DNA of 64,000 nt, from the NCBI GenBank assembly GCA_916700875.1, contig CAKAKS010000031.1:19747380-19811379 (forward strand), read 5' to 3'. Source of the stretch: Sebastes aleutianus (lineage: Eukaryota; Chordata; Actinopteri; Perciformes; Sebastidae). A program made the position numbers and the translations under genes. This document shows, in pieces, positions 12,001 through 24,455 of the stretch; within the stretch, counting starts at the first letter, position 1; each line of letters opens with the position of its first letter. The notes under the pieces were generated by a model. The model was not told the origin of the DNA. It saw only the letters and a program-made list of their open reading frames with translations, and made no database searches.

Positions 12001-12173
12001 AGTCCAGCAGCCTCAAGCTGCACAGACGGGTCCACACTGGAGAACAGCCATATTGCTGCGCGGTCTGCGGGAAAGGATTCATACACAGCAGCGACTTCAA
12101 GAAACATCAGAGGGTTCACCTGCCAGATGAGCCCGGAGATGGACAGTCTGAGAAAACTGCTGTGAAAGTCTAG
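9091..12173 (+). CDS. Four-exon C2H2 zinc-finger protein (599 aa)
   Basis: Likely a nuclear DNA-binding transcription factor. Coding exons are 9091-9324, 10271-10451, 10547-10642 and 10885-12173. Every intron is GT-AG, and the 234+181+96+1289 nt join to exactly 600 codons with a TAG stop. The start is the first ATG after an in-frame TAA at 9067. Exon 1 encodes a helical segment (LMETVVEAAVTELSRLLEE) and an acidic patch. Exon 2 has a similar helix (SLMEAWTKGAVEKILMML). Exon 3 is basic (RQKRKK), a probable nuclear signal. Exon 4 has an acidic linker and 13 finger positions at residues about 226-582, joined in places by TGEKP-like linkers. Finger 4 is C2HC, finger 7 has a disrupted CxxC, and fingers 8 and 9 have Cys in place of the core Phe. 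The N-terminal helices resemble those preceding finger arrays in many teleost zinc-finger genes. Target and orthologue are unknown. Confidence 0.88.
9363..9593 (+). repeat. Direct repeat flanking zinc-finger exon 1, copy 2
   Basis: This is the intron 1 counterpart of 8646-8820. It is longer because of an inserted ATT-rich run near 9525-9555. It keeps the promoter-like motif as ACTGCATTTCCCA at 9432-9444. It is either a local duplication or two insertions of one interspersed element. Confidence 0.7.
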
Positions 12174-12254
12174 AACATTTCATCACTATATGATCACATC
12201 ATGTACTTATACGCTGACATACTGTACACTGGAGATCAGGCTGTGCAATTAGAC

Positions 12255-12260
12255 AATAAA
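12255..12260 (+). promoter_or_regulatory. Poly(A) signal of the zinc-finger gene
   Basis: AATAAA lies 82 nt after the TAG stop codon, followed by a TG-containing region. This would give a very short 3' UTR. Confidence 0.6.
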
Positions 12261-12385
12261 CACTGTGAGATACTGTCAGTAGTCGGAGATTTTTCAATCC
12301 TTTTACAGAGTTGTTGATACCCTGGCTGTGTTAGACCCCTGCAGACTTCACTGCAAGTATACAATTCACTAGATTGACTAAAAAC

Positions 12386-12856
12386 TAGGGCTGTCAAAGT
12401 TAACACAATAATAACGTGTTAATGCACCAATTTCTTTAACGCATTAACGCAACTTGGGATTTTGATGTTATAGTGGGTTCAGTTTTAAAGCCAGAGTGAA
12501 GATGCTGGCATCATATGCCAATACAAAACATAAGGAATCCATTGGTACCAACCATGTCATACCAGCTTGTTGCAAAGGAGGGTAAATAACGCTCCAAACT
12601 TGGGCTAAATTTTACGAGGAAAAACTGGCATGGCCATTTTCAAAGGTGTCCCTTGACCTCTGACCTCAAGATATGTGAATGAAAATGGGTTCTATGGGTA
12701 CCCACGAGTCTCCCCTTTACAGACATGTCCACTTTATGATAATCACATGCAGTTTGGGGCAAGTCATAGTCAAGTCAGCACACTGACACACTGACAGCTG
12801 TTGTTGCCTGTTGGGCTTGACTTTGCCATGTTATGATTTGAGCATATTTTTTTAAA
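12386..12856 (+). mobile_element. Family A copy, 3' part missing
   Basis: It begins TAGGGCTGTCAAAGTTAAC, followed by ataataacgtgttaa. It contains the complete core (ccattggtaccaaccatg, actggcatggccattttc, tctatgggtacccacgag) and agtcagcacactgacac. It breaks off after gagcatatttttt. It lies about 130 bp beyond the zinc-finger poly(A) signal. Confidence 0.8.
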
Positions 12857-14261
12857 GTAAATGTCATTAAATACAAAACTCGGAGTGATCACATCCATCC
12901 AACGCGGTAATGATTAGAACAAAATCCTCCCTCATAAGACTGCGTTTCCCAAGAATCCTCATTTAAACACTTTTCTTGTGGGCGGATGATGTGACCCCCC
13001 CAATACTTTTCACTTAAATTTTTAATGTTCAGGCTGAATAATCTTCACCTCCTTTCATATTTGATATCTTGATGATGATCATGGACAACCTTTGCTTTGA
13101 TCATGTGCAGATGATTCAGTTTTGTCAATCAGAAATTGTTGATTCAGTGTGAATCCAACCAAAACTCTCACCGTGTTCTGTTAAGTCATCCACTAGATGG
13201 TGGTAGAGGATCAACATACGCAAAACTGCAGTGTTAACATTAAGTTATATACCTATTGCTGCAACAGAATGATACCTCAGAGATGTACACTATCAACAGG
13301 TATGCAAATTGATCCTGTTATTTTTGACATTATCTTCACAAAATATCTTATTAATATGTTGCACAATTTTTCAAAAGAATGCGAGAGACCTTTGTTGTTC
13401 TAATCTGGCGGCTATGTGAGAATTGTTGTTTGAGTTATCAGAATTTATGGGTCTTTATCATGCTTGCTTTATTAATTGGTCCAGCAGTTAACTTTTACAC
13501 TCAGAAAGGCATATCACGGAACAATACCCTTTCCCAGCTTTTCAAGTGTAAAGTAAAGGGAACAAAGATTAATAAGAAACACATCACAACAAAAGCAAAA
13601 CCAGACGAGAAATTGCACAAAAACAGAGACGGCAATTCAAGCAATTGCCAAAATCAATCCAGAATGATCAATTAAAAAATAGGATTTTATAAGGAACTTT
13701 GAAACTGGATTGGATTTGATCAATAGTCATTACCCGTCTCTCTTTATAAAGTTGCTGCATGAAAAGAATAAAGTCAGTTTGAGTTCCAGAAAAATGAAAC
13801 CTTTGTCCTCACATAAATGAAAGTGACTCTGTGGAAAGTTCGGTGGTGCTTGTGGCTGCAGCAACGCCAACTGTTTCCCTGTGTGACTCCGTCTCAGGCT
13901 GCACTAAGCAGCTCATACACATGTAATACCAGTTTATTGCATTTAGTATAACCTTTAGGCCCGCACTGCTTAATGCTGCTAAGAATTCAATGTTTTCACA
14001 GAGATTAACCTCCCACTGATACCGAGGTGAAGTTCTCTTTGCAGAAAGTTTGTTTATTAAAATTCCTCATTTAGTTTATTATGAGAACAGTTGAAAATTA
14101 CCATGTTAAGACCGGGTAGCAAATACATATACAAGAGAGGCTGAGAAACACTGATTGGCTTGTAAAAGTTACGGTATCCTACTAATTAATTATAATATTA
14201 TTAATATTAAAAAATTATATAACAAATAATATAACACCAAATATCCCCTGCTGCCATTATA
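12857..14261. other. Intergenic stretch, no gene seen
   Basis: Short frames at 13197-13675 have no recognisable motif. An AT-rich stretch with ttaat/aatat runs precedes the tandem array at 14262. Confidence 0.45.
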
Positions 14262-14476
14262 GATTATAATTTACAGTCTTTAATACACATTTTTGCACAA
14301 TTTTAGGTTATAATTTACAGTCTTTAAAGCACATTTTTGCAAATTTTTAGATTATAATTTACAGTCTTTAAAGCACATTTTTGTACAATTTTAGGTTATA
14401 ATTTACAGCCTTTAATGCACATTTTTGCACATTTTTAGACTATAATTTACAGTCTTTAATGCACATTTCTTTGCAA
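14262..14476 (+). repeat. Tandem array, five ~43-45 bp units
   Basis: Units begin at about 14262, 14307, 14350, 14395 and 14438. Each reads g-attataatttacagtcttta, then a-gcacatttttgcac, then aattttag, with a few substitutions. This is a small non-coding minisatellite. Units differ by only a few bases. Confidence 0.85.
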
Positions 14477-15444
14477 TACATATCATCTGTCACTTTACGT
14501 ACATATTGTAATATGTACATGTCTGTCACTGTTTAGCACAGATGTTTTAGAGAACTGGATACAGTGTTCCAAGATGGCACCCTATTTATTCTGATGAAAG
14601 TTGCTCACTGAGCGCACACGCCCAAAAAGTTTTTCAGGCTTCCTTGGGCTTCTGCGTATTTGGACCAATAGAGCATGTGTGTTAGAGACTTCCTGCTGGC
14701 TTCCCACGCACATAAATGGCATGAAAACTATTTACTGATAATTCATTTCCAGATTTTTTATAATTTTAATGACCTATTTGATCAAATTTTGATAATACAA
14801 AGTGCCATTTCAGAGTGTTTGTGACTTCCAGGGGAATTTATTCAGCATTTTAACATTTATATTCATCATGTGTGGGGAAAAAAACTTTTTGGGCAAGTAT
14901 AATCGACCATATTGCACCATTGATCTGTTTGCATACAGACAGGAGTTATTGCTTCAGTTCATTTCTGAAACGTCAGCAGCTTCGATACCTGCAGACGAAC
15001 CTGCTGCTGCTGCTTTCCAGATTGACCTCCAGCAGCTTTCATTTCTCGTCCACTCCGGCTCCCTGCGTGTAGTCTAACTGTGATTAATGGAAGACAGTTT
15101 CAGGGGTCACTACCCTGACGGTCAGCTGGAGCCGTGCGGTGACAGAGTGTCGCTGACTTCAGAGTGATGAACTGCGGGGGACAAAGAAAAAGGCAATCAG
15201 CATGCAGAGGTGCTTTCCTCCTGATTGTTCGATCCAAGGTCCAGATTTAGTCACGCAGGTAATCATACCTTCACTGTCCTGGACTCTGGAGGGACTTGTC
15301 TGTAGAGATCAGGGAAGTAAATACTGTTTCTTCTTTTAAAGACAAACTTTAATAAAGTAGTGTAGTGTTCTTAGAGATTATTTGGTATTTTGCTACGTTA
15401 GCTTATTTACTTGACCACGCTTTAATGTTTTGTTGTCCACTCTG
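14477..15444. other. Intergenic stretch, no gene seen
   Basis: The open frames at 14802-15077 and 14872-15072 overlap in different frames and show no domain. No RNA gene or known repeat was recognised. Confidence 0.45.
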
Positions 15445-16130
15445 TATTTATGGATGGATGGATGGGTGAATGGTTAGAAGTAGGTATGAGTAAAAGGATG
15501 AAGGTTGATTGGGTGGATGGATCGATGGATGTGTATAAAGATACATTAATGGATGAATGGAAGGACGGATATATTAATGAATGAATGAATGAATGAATGG
15601 TAGAATTGGTGAAAGGATAGATGGGTGAATGAATGATGGAAGACTGGGTGGATGGATGGATGGATGGATGGATGGATGGATGGATGGATGGTTGAATGCT
15701 AGGACGGGTAAAAGGGTGAATGGATAGTTGAATGTATGAATGGTAGATGGGTAAAAGGATGGATAGATGGTTGGATGGATGAACAGAAGAAAGGGTAAAA
15801 GGATAGTTGAATGGAGGGATGGATGGATAAATGCTAGGATGGGTGAAACAGTGGATGGATAGTCGGATGGAGGAATGAATGGCAAAATGGGTAAAAGGAT
15901 GGATGGTTGGATGGAGGAATGAATGGATTGATAATGAATGAATGGATGGGTGGATGGTAGAATGGGTAGTATTTGGGTACAAGTATAGATGGATGGTGGT
16001 AGAATGGGTAGTATTTGGGTACAAGTATACAGTAGATGGATAGATGGATAATGAATGAATGAAGTGATAATGAGTAGCTGGATGGACGAATGGATTAATG
16101 GGTAAAAGAATGGATGGATGGTTGGATGAT
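15445..16130 (+). repeat. GGAT/GAATG tetranucleotide-derived array
   Basis: This is a long degenerate array of tggatgga, gaatgaat and ggatggttg words, with a pure GGAT run near 15652-15690. It creates an open frame of 306 codons on the minus strand (15422-16342) that reads as His/Pro/Ser/Ile repeats. That frame is a repeat artefact and not a protein gene. Similar GGAT tails end LINE-like copies elsewhere in the window. Confidence 0.85.
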
Positions 16131-17609
16131 GATGAAAATTTAGAAGAGTGATTCTTGTGGGTTGTGAGTTTGGAAGACTCAACAGTAATTGTCTCTGATA
16201 TCAGGTCTAAAATTAGACACTCATGAATGTTGCTTGCTGGCAAAATGTCAGAAATTTCATTAAGCTCCTGGAGTTGATGACTGTGGGTGTTGGTATATCC
16301 AATCCGTGCTTGTTGTGTTGTTAATGGAGTATCATGGTACAACTAGTTAGCCACAGTCACATCAGCAACAGTTGTTATGTGAAGTGCATCAACAACATGC
16401 TGTGAATCTTACATAAGGATCATGATGCAACAACTTGCTAGAATTCTGTTCAATATTGGTTCATTCTTTGCGCTCTTATAACAATATTTTCAGTTGAAGC
16501 AAGAAGCTGTTTTCAGCAAAAAAGCTCTAAAACCCCACTGCACACTACCTGCCCAGCACCAAACGACAGTCAGACACAGAGCTGGTGAACATAGTGGAGC
16601 TTTAAGCTGCTAAAGAGACATATGTTTCCCTCAGGAGTTGGTGGAGACCAAAAATAGAGCTAAAAGAGAGAGAATATTGGACTTCAATTTGGCAGGTGGC
16701 CAAAAACAAGACTCCGAATGAATGATAATGTTGCTCTGCTGGATGCAAGTTTTGAAGACTCCACATTCATCCAACCATGGCTGGATGGATGAATGGATTA
16801 ATGGCTGTTTGGGTCTTGTATCTGGAGTGTTGTCACAGGCCACAGAACCAGATCAATGTATTGTCACGTGACTGGGCATGTGACTGTGTGAGAGCAGAAT
16901 GTGATCAATCAATTCAGGAGCTTCAGCTCACTGACATGATGACTCTGACCTTGGATAGACACCATTAATTAAAACTCTGTCGAGCTCTTTATCACTCGCT
17001 GCTCCCCCTCATGTGGACGGCCCATCAGTCAGCAGCAGCAGCCGGCTGTCAGCAGCGAGCAGGATAATGTGAGCGTTCAGCGTGCTTACATCACTGCATT
17101 ATGCAACATTATCAAACATATGTGGGTCGAATTGTAAACAGCAGGCCCAGCTCAGAGCTGAACTGGTGTCAGTGAAAATGAGGACAGCTCATGCACAATA
17201 AATCCATGCTGAGTCTGCAGGAAGGGAGGAAACTATCACAACAAAACCTCAGTCTATCTGGAAGCCTGGATGTTTTTTTACGCCTGGCTTTCAGTTTATG
17301 CACAAAAAAAGCATAAATGCTTAAAAATAATAACCTTATTTGCGCTGGAGCTGTAATTTGTATGGAAAATAAACAAAAATATAATAACCATTGCATCAGA
17401 CAGGTCAGATTGGACCAGACATTGGATCGAAAGATAAGGGACTTGGATTAGGGTCATTGGCTGCACCCTGTGACTTTCCAATGAGCAATGTTAGCACGCC
17501 TCTCTGGCTTAGGGGCCCTCTAACCCACTTGGGCCCCTCGGCCCGTGCCTGGTAAGACCCAGTTCCTGTAATCTATCCATGTATTTAAGTAAATAAGTGT
17601 TATCTGTAA
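16131..17609. other. Intergenic stretch, no gene seen
   Basis: No convincing gene. A short ggctggatggatgaatgg run near 16778 resembles the array upstream. The frames at 16631-17481 show no motif. Confidence 0.45.
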
Positions 17610-18592
17610 GGTTTTAGAGCTAGATGGAAGGTACAGATATCACATGAAACTAGAAAAGGAATCCATTGGTACCAACCATGTCATGCTAGCTTGTCGGGAG
17701 GTTAAATAACAATTTTGGCGAGGAAAAACTGGCATGGCCATTTTCAAAGGTGTCCCTTGATCGCTGACCTCAAGATATATGAATGAAAATGGGGTCTATG
17801 GGTACCAATGAGTCTCCCCTTTACAGACATGCCCATGCAGTTTTTTGAATGCAGTATAAATGTGTTGTTTTTGCCTATTCTAAAATGGTTTATTTGAATA
17901 TTTCTGCATACTGGGGTCCCTAAACAGTCTTGGAATTACATAAATTGGGTATCACTGTAAAGCTGAGACTCGTGTGGATCCAATAAGCCACAACAATGTA
18001 TGGTTTTTCTAGGTAGATTGACAATAAGGGGGTTTCAGAACAGTTCCCAGAACAGAAGTGCTCGCCATCCAATTGCCAAAAAATGCAATTCTTACAGAAA
18101 TCTCCAAATCACAGCATGGCATTTTCTATGGTGTTCCTCAAGGTCTCTGTGTCTTAATGTGGCATTTTGGAGGGATTATGGATATTTTTTATCAATTCTC
18201 GAGTGGTAAAAAATGGTTAAATTCAGCACCAAATCTGTATAACAAATGGTATCAACCTAAAAATTGCTGCAACAACTTATGAGACATAATAGAACATGGG
18301 AATGACCATCATATATTTCCATTATAATGTTATAATCCCTTATACACTTTCAGAATTTATTTTAATTAAATAATTAATTATTTAATTAATGTTTATTTCT
18401 GATTTATGACTAGAACAACTTGACACACAGTGCTGAGTTTCATCTCAAATTAATCTCCAGGTTCCCAGCTTTCAGATGATGTACACCACTTCTATGTGAC
18501 ATCTACTGTTGACCTGCTATCTCCCCCTAAAGACCCCCTGTACCCTCCTAAAAAAGACAAAAATGGGTCTGTTGTGGGTCTCAGAGGGTTAA
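17610..18592 (+). mobile_element. Family B TTAA-bounded element, near full length
   Basis: The right end is gggtctcagagggTTAA, the inverse of the TTAACCCTCTGAGA end seen at 43233. The left end is degraded (ggttttagagctag). The first ~230 bp is the core shared with family A. The rest is B-specific: ctggggtccctaaacagtct, gattgacaataaggggg, cttgacacacagtgctgag and cagatgatgtacaccacttc. It is non-coding. Confidence 0.8.
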
Positions 18593-18835
18593 GAGAATGT
18601 GAGTCTCAGATCGGTTTGACTCTGATGAAGACGCATTCCGCTTTGAAACGTTAGTCTTCTAGTAAAGTTGATTGCCTTAAATCTGTGTGCTCCACTGTGT
18701 TTTGGACCTGCTCTCTGAAGTCTCACTTGTTACAAAATTGCTCTATTCTGTGAGCACCGGACTGACCATTCCTTGTGAAACGGTTGCAGCAAGTGAAACC
18801 TCCATTCTTCACATCGTCACTGAATTTTTCTTCTT

Positions 18836-18992
18836 CTTCTTAAACCCCTTCTCCCTGTTAAAGGGTTTTTTGGCGGAGTTTTTCCTCATCTGAAGCGATG
18901 GTCTAAGGACAGAGGGTGTCGCATGCTGTGCAGATTGTAAAGCCCCTTAATGCAAATTTGTGATATTGAGCTGCATAAATAAAATTGACTTG
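18836..18992 (+). mobile_element. LINE-type 3' end (L2-like tail)
   Basis: The sequence taaagggttttttggcggag, tttttcctcatctgaagcga, gtaaagccccttaatgcaaa and ataaataaaattgacttga resembles the 3' untranslated tail of L2-type LINEs in fish. Only the tail is visible, with no reverse-transcriptase frame. The family is assigned from memory of the tail. Confidence 0.55.
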
Positions 18993-19993
18993 ACCTGTCT
19001 TGAATGCAAACTGAATTTTCATGCACCAGTAAAACCAATAACAGCAGAATGTGGGTGATGAAGCTCTCCAGAATCAATGGTTTTATAGCAAATGTGCAGC
19101 AGCGGCAAATGATGCATTAATTTCTCCTGTGGGTCCTCCTGATGAAAGGAGGGCTCATTTTATTGACTGACGGGAAAAGGTCAGAGAGGGGGAACGCCAC
19201 CCCCAAGCCTTTAAAGATGGAGTGATATTTCTGGTGAAGAAATCAAAACAAGGCCTCCCGACGAAGCCTGTGGGGAACGGACACCCAGCTGCACTATTGA
19301 CAGGAGTAGGAGAAAAAACGAAGGAGCTCACTCAGAAACGAGAGCCGCAGAGGGATCAAGTCTGACATTCTGGCTGTCATTTAGCTGATTTCCCACTTGG
19401 TTTTCATTTCCTCCTACCTGTGGAAGAAATTTCATCTATCATATGCACGCAAATACAAAAAACATTTCTAATGACTGAAGGAAGGTGTCAGTACAGATAG
19501 AAATTCTGCTGCTGTATTTTTAAAGATGTAATATTAAAGAGGAATGAATATGTAGTGAGGAGGATGTGGCATATAAAACCTGGGTGGGTAAATACAAACC
19601 ATTGATTTCAACATTTCATTCCCTCAATCTAGTGACCGGTTGACATGTTTCTACAGTGGCCCAGAACAGACAAATCAAACACTGACTCTAGATTCGAATT
19701 TTCACGTTTTCGTGTCGGCAATCGTAGTTCTCCTACATGATTAGCAAACGGGAGAAGTTTAGCTAGATGCCGCCAGATCCTACACACTGCCCCTTTAAAG
19801 GAAGGATCATTAATAGTAGGGAGCAAATTAGTAACTTGAGGAATCAAATCAAATCAAATAAATATCCCCACGTATCCCCACCTACTTTATACATTATCTA
19901 AAGGGAAATGCATGTCAAATTTGACGGTCAGTTAACAGAATGCTTACGTTATAGTTACAGCAGAGGAAATCTGGTTGGTTACAGAACATAACA
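18993..19993. other. Intergenic stretch, no gene seen
   Basis: No gene or RNA feature is supported. An (AAATC)-like run lies near 19845. Confidence 0.45.
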
Positions 19994-20603
19994 TGATAAC
20001 GCGTTAACACAAATTTGTTTTAACGCTACTAATTTCTTTAACGCATTAACGCAACTTGCGATTTTTAGGTTGTAGAGGCTCAGTTTTAAAGCTAGAGTAA
20101 AAAAACTGATATCATATGAAACTAAAAAAACGAAGGAAAGTGGAGATACTGGCATCACATGAAATTGGTACCAACCAATGTCATTCTAGCTTGTCGCGAA
20201 GGAGGTTAAATAACACTCCAAACTTGCACAAAATTTGGCGAGGAATAACTGGCATGGCCATTTTCAAAGGGGTTCCTTGACGTCTGACCTCAAGATATGT
20301 GAATGAAAATGAGTTCTATGGGTATGAGCATATTTTTTATGCTAAATGCAGTACCTGTGAGGGTTTCTGGTCAATATTTGTCATTGTGTTGTGTTGTGAA
20401 TTGATTTCCAATAATAAATATATACATACATTTGCATAGAGCAAGCATAGTTGACCACTCCCATGTCGATAAGAATATTAAATACATGACAAATCTCCCT
20501 TTAAGGTACATTTTGAACAGATAAAAAAATGTGATTAGTTCGCGATTAATGGAAAATCATGCGATTAATCGTTATTAAATATTTTAATCAATTGACAGCC
20601 CTA
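19994..20603 (+). mobile_element. Family A copy, nearly full length
   Basis: It runs from gataacgcgttaac through the shared core and the gcagtacctgtgagggttt segment to ttttaatcaattgacagcccta. The first ~15 bases of the left terminus are degraded. There is no coding frame. Confidence 0.8.
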
Positions 20604-22960
20604 CATAAAACGACATATTCTTGTATAGTCTCTATAGAAAGGATGAATTCTAGTTCCTCATTCACGCCTGGATAGTTGGTGGCTTTTGTATTTCATATTT
20701 CACATGCCATCAATTGACATTATTTTTCCTTTGACAACAGTTTAGCCCTTTTCACGAGCAGCGGTACGTTCAAAGAACTCCATAAACGCCCCTGCCATAA
20801 TTTGCTTCTTATATTATCAGTCACCATTTCTACTCAGGGAGTGAGCAGGTCAGCTTTATGATATCTGTGTTTTGAAGTGGCTTTCAGGGGCCAAGGACAA
20901 TCCATTTTTTGACCCAGTAAAAGCATTAAAATCATACTTGGAGTTACCTGACATCATTTCAAGAACTCCTTTATAAAGGCAGCTCCCACAACCCCTCTGT
21001 ACTGTAGCTGTAATCTTTGATGCTGATTGACCTTTGATGTTCAGGCCTGTGCCATTCATACATACTACAGCGAGCCTGTACACCTGCATAAATCACAAGC
21101 CATTGCTAAAAATAGACAGAAAAATGAAAGCAGGTTTGGCTTTTCGCCCTCAGTGAGCCTCTTGGAAAGCACTCCCTGAGGAGCAGAGGCTCTCAGGATC
21201 ACCGTCATCCTCTAAATCACTTCCTGAGACTCGTCTGCATTTATTTAATTATGCTTCTATCTCCACTGTTTGCTCGATTCTTCTTGTCGCTGTTTGTTTC
21301 CTCGGCCTCTACTGTTCGATTACTACAGACTCAGTTGATAGAAATGCCTTTTTCTTAATCATGCAGTCTTTCAGGTTCATTAATTTCACCATTTGTAAGT
21401 CATATTAGTGCATGATAACATATAAAGATACTTATTTTCTCTGAAAGTCACACTTTCTCTAGAAAGTTCACATTTTTCTTTTCTTTTCGGACTGCATTCA
21501 CAGCATGAACGTGTAACGTAGTGCGAGCGCATGCGAGTGTGCCTTCATGTGTGACTAATCTACCTGCTCTAATGGCACCATTAGAGTGTTTCATTGGGGC
21601 CCAAATAGGCTGAGTCCTGCTCTTAATGGAGGCTGCGCGGCTCTAAACCGAAAGCACAGTCCGGTGGCTGGAGAAGGACATTTTGCTCCAGCAATAATAA
21701 GGCATAACAAGATCTGCAAAGTGTTCAAATGGTAAAATCAATAGTAAACTGAAACGTTGCCATGGACACGTGGAAGCTGGCGGAGGAGAGTGGAGAGGCG
21801 CCGGTAATCTCGCACCGATTGTATTGAAGTTGAGTGTTTGGTACATGGTTCTATCTTCGATGATGGAACAAGAAAAATGGGTGCGAAGATACTAGGAATA
21901 TCTGGCCTCCTCAGTAGAAAAAGAAAATAGAACTTCACATGTTTGTTAAAGATTTAATTCATATCTTAATATGAATATATCAAACCGGTCTCAATCACAA
22001 ACAGGGGCACCTCAATATGACTTTAGGCCCCGGGGCTACGGACGTTTTGGAGGCTCTCCCCTCCCTTAACAATATGCCACGACGACTTTAATTCAGAACC
22101 ACCTGTTCAACAAAAGCCATTTTCTTTTGTACTAATCAAATTACCACAGCAAACTCAATGACCCTTCTACTCCTATTTTATTTCTATGGTAGCAGCACTG
22201 CTGTATGTATGTGTTACCTAACAGGTGATATGTATTGGTGCTACTTTGTCAAAGGTGTTACATGCAGACACACAGGAGTTGACTTCACAGGTCTGCTTCC
22301 ACTCAGCTCTAACAAACAAGACCCATCTTACTGTGGAGAGACTGATACCGTTGACTCTGCCGACGAAGAAAGAATTACAACAGGATGATGAAGAAGCTGT
22401 TTCTGTCTGTCAGTTTGACTGTCGGCCAGTTTCAGAGGTGAAAGAGAGTCGCTGGAGACTGCTGTTTTCTTTCTTTTTCTCGCTCAGAATGTCAGGTACT
22501 CCGTTAATGAGAAAAACGTGGATGTCAGAGCCTGAACTCATGGGCACTTTGTGCCCGTCTCCAAGGAAACAATTAAGACTCTCTCTTCATGGACAGCCAT
22601 AACCCTCACTTTCAGCATGCAGGAAATCTCTCTATTCCTCTTCTCTATAGAAATCATCTATTAGGGATGTTTCGGAGAATCAGAATATGACATTTGGCAG
22701 AGCACAACTAATAAGTTCAATAGCCTACAGGTTTCTGTTCTTTTTTTTTTGTCCTTTTCAAAATGTGTTCAGTATTATTCTGATTTTGAATCCAATGAGA
22801 AAAACATTTGCATTTAAGATAAATCCTGTGTTTTTGTGTGTTTTTATTGTTATGATAATGCAATTGAAAAATGTAAATTATGGCAACCAGTGTTGTGGAA
22901 GTTAAAGTCCTGTTCATTTTCTCATAGATAATGTTAGGTGACTGACAGTTGAAACACTTC
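20604..22960. other. Intergenic stretch, no gene seen
   Basis: About 2.3 kb with no supported gene. The open frames at 20856-21089, 21643-21938 and 22158-22602 have no recognisable domain, and the two overlapping frames at 22158-22602 contradict each other. Confidence 0.4.
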
Positions 22961-23240
22961 AATATGGAGGACAGAACCTGCCAAAATAAAAAAATAAATA
23001 AGTAAATAAATGAATGAATAAATAAATAAATAAATAAATGACTTGATAAATACATAAATATGTCATTAAATGCAGCAAAAACAACATTAGAAATAAATGT
23101 AGCCATTAATTAATTGATAAAATGTGACATAAATTGATATTTCTGTTTTAATTTGCTTCTTTATTTATTTATCTTTGTATTAATTCCATTATTTATTTAC
23201 TTATTTTTTTATTTCCCCTTTTATTTATTTATGTATTTAT
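22961..23240 (+). repeat. AT-rich interspersed repeat I, copy 2
   Basis: It opens atatggaggacagaacctgcc (one base different from a clean copy) and continues with (AAAT)n. It has ttgataaaatgtgacataaa, gatatttctgttttaatttg and tttccccttttatttattta, in the same order as copy 1 at 6324-6560. Confidence 0.6.
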
Positions 23241-23487
23241 TTTTTATTAATTTAAATTTAAATTTAAAGTCTTTTTTGATACAAAATACAATTAATACAA
23301 TAATACTAATGACAACGGATATGACGTCACATTACACAGACTACAACGATAAAAGCGATAACTTCCACCTCCGCAAAGACTCAAATGAAGCAAATATATC
23401 GATTCAGACATTAAAAAATGTATTTAAAAATCGTAAAAATAAATAAATCGCGATACATAGATGAATTGACTTTTGTTTTCACCCCTA

Positions 23488-23615
23488 GTTAACATTATAC
23501 CCGCTTAACATCAGCATGTTAGTTTTGTCATTGTGAGCATATTAGCATGCTGATGTTTGCTTATAGCACCACTGTGTCTAAGTACAGCCTCACAGAGCAG
23601 CTAAGTTGGCTGTAG
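23488..23615 (+). repeat. Interspersed repeat D fragment
   Basis: The stretch gttaacattatacccgctta, agcatattagcatgctgatg, gcaccactgtgtctaagtac and agcctcacagagcagctaag is a teleost-type dispersed repeat related to 3011-3082. It has no coding frame. Confidence 0.5.
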
Positions 23616-24455
23616 ACTCTTCGTCTTGTTCTCACCGTAGAGTCAGATCCTCCTCTGCTTCATTAGTATCTGCAGGATTCTCCGTAGTCGCCATCGACCA
23701 GCTGTTCTCTAAAGAACTCAGTAGCCTGGAAAACAGTCGGACAGGAGGAAAAGCCATTTCTTTCTCTTCCTCCCTTGTGTCTTCTCCAAAATCTCTCTCT
23801 CTCTCTCTTTCACACGTACACACATTTTCTTTCTTTCCCTCACACTTTCCATTCATTCTGAGCCATTGTGGGATCTGTCTCAAGGTTATCCCTTAACTGC
23901 AGGTGTGTGTATGTGTGTGTGATGCTCAAAGAACCTGTTGTATTGATTTAGACTGCGGGGTGAAGCTGTCAGCAGCCTTAAGTCCTGGTGAACAGCACAG
24001 GGACATGCAACTAAAAGGAGATAGATTTCTGGGTTTTCACTGTATTTATCAAGGTTTTTTCTGCGGGCTCACACTCTTCAACCACAACACTTCTATTACC
24101 TTTTACATTTCGAACATATTAAAATGTCAACCTGTTTAATAATGTTCACTGGAAAGCAGGAATTATTCACTCAAAAGCATGAAAGTGTAATTCCTGCAAA
24201 TAATTCATTACTTAAAGAGCACGATTGACAGTTGTTTTTTTCCTCCATAGCACCTGTCTGGCTACTTCAATGAACAGTAAACACTGAGGCTGTTATCAAT
24301 GAGATAAAAATTGTGCTGGATCACATGCATGCATCGTTTTCCTGTGAATCCCCCATAATATTAAGTACGCCTTTCTTGATTTCCTTGTGTCATTCGTACG
24401 CCATGTATCCTGTACTGACTGCAATGTAAACACATCCGCGATTAAATGCTACGGT
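23616..24455. other. Intergenic stretch with CT and TG microsatellites
   Basis: It contains a (CT)n run near 23790-23812 and a (TG)n-like run near 23902-23920. No gene was recognised. Confidence 0.45.

Noticed and set aside
11081..12130. Several open frames on both strands inside the zinc-finger exon
   Set aside because: They are shadows of the real frame. Only the frame ending at 12173 has C2H2 spacing and joins upstream exons in phase.
14262..14476. CRISPR-like array of regular units
   Set aside because: Units are contiguous without distinct spacers, and the genome is vertebrate. This is a minisatellite.
15422..16342. Long minus-strand open frame rich in His, Pro, Ser and Ile
   Set aside because: It is the translation of a GGAT-type simple repeat. 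Another long frame (15574-16182) is open in a different phase, as expected for a repeat and not a gene.
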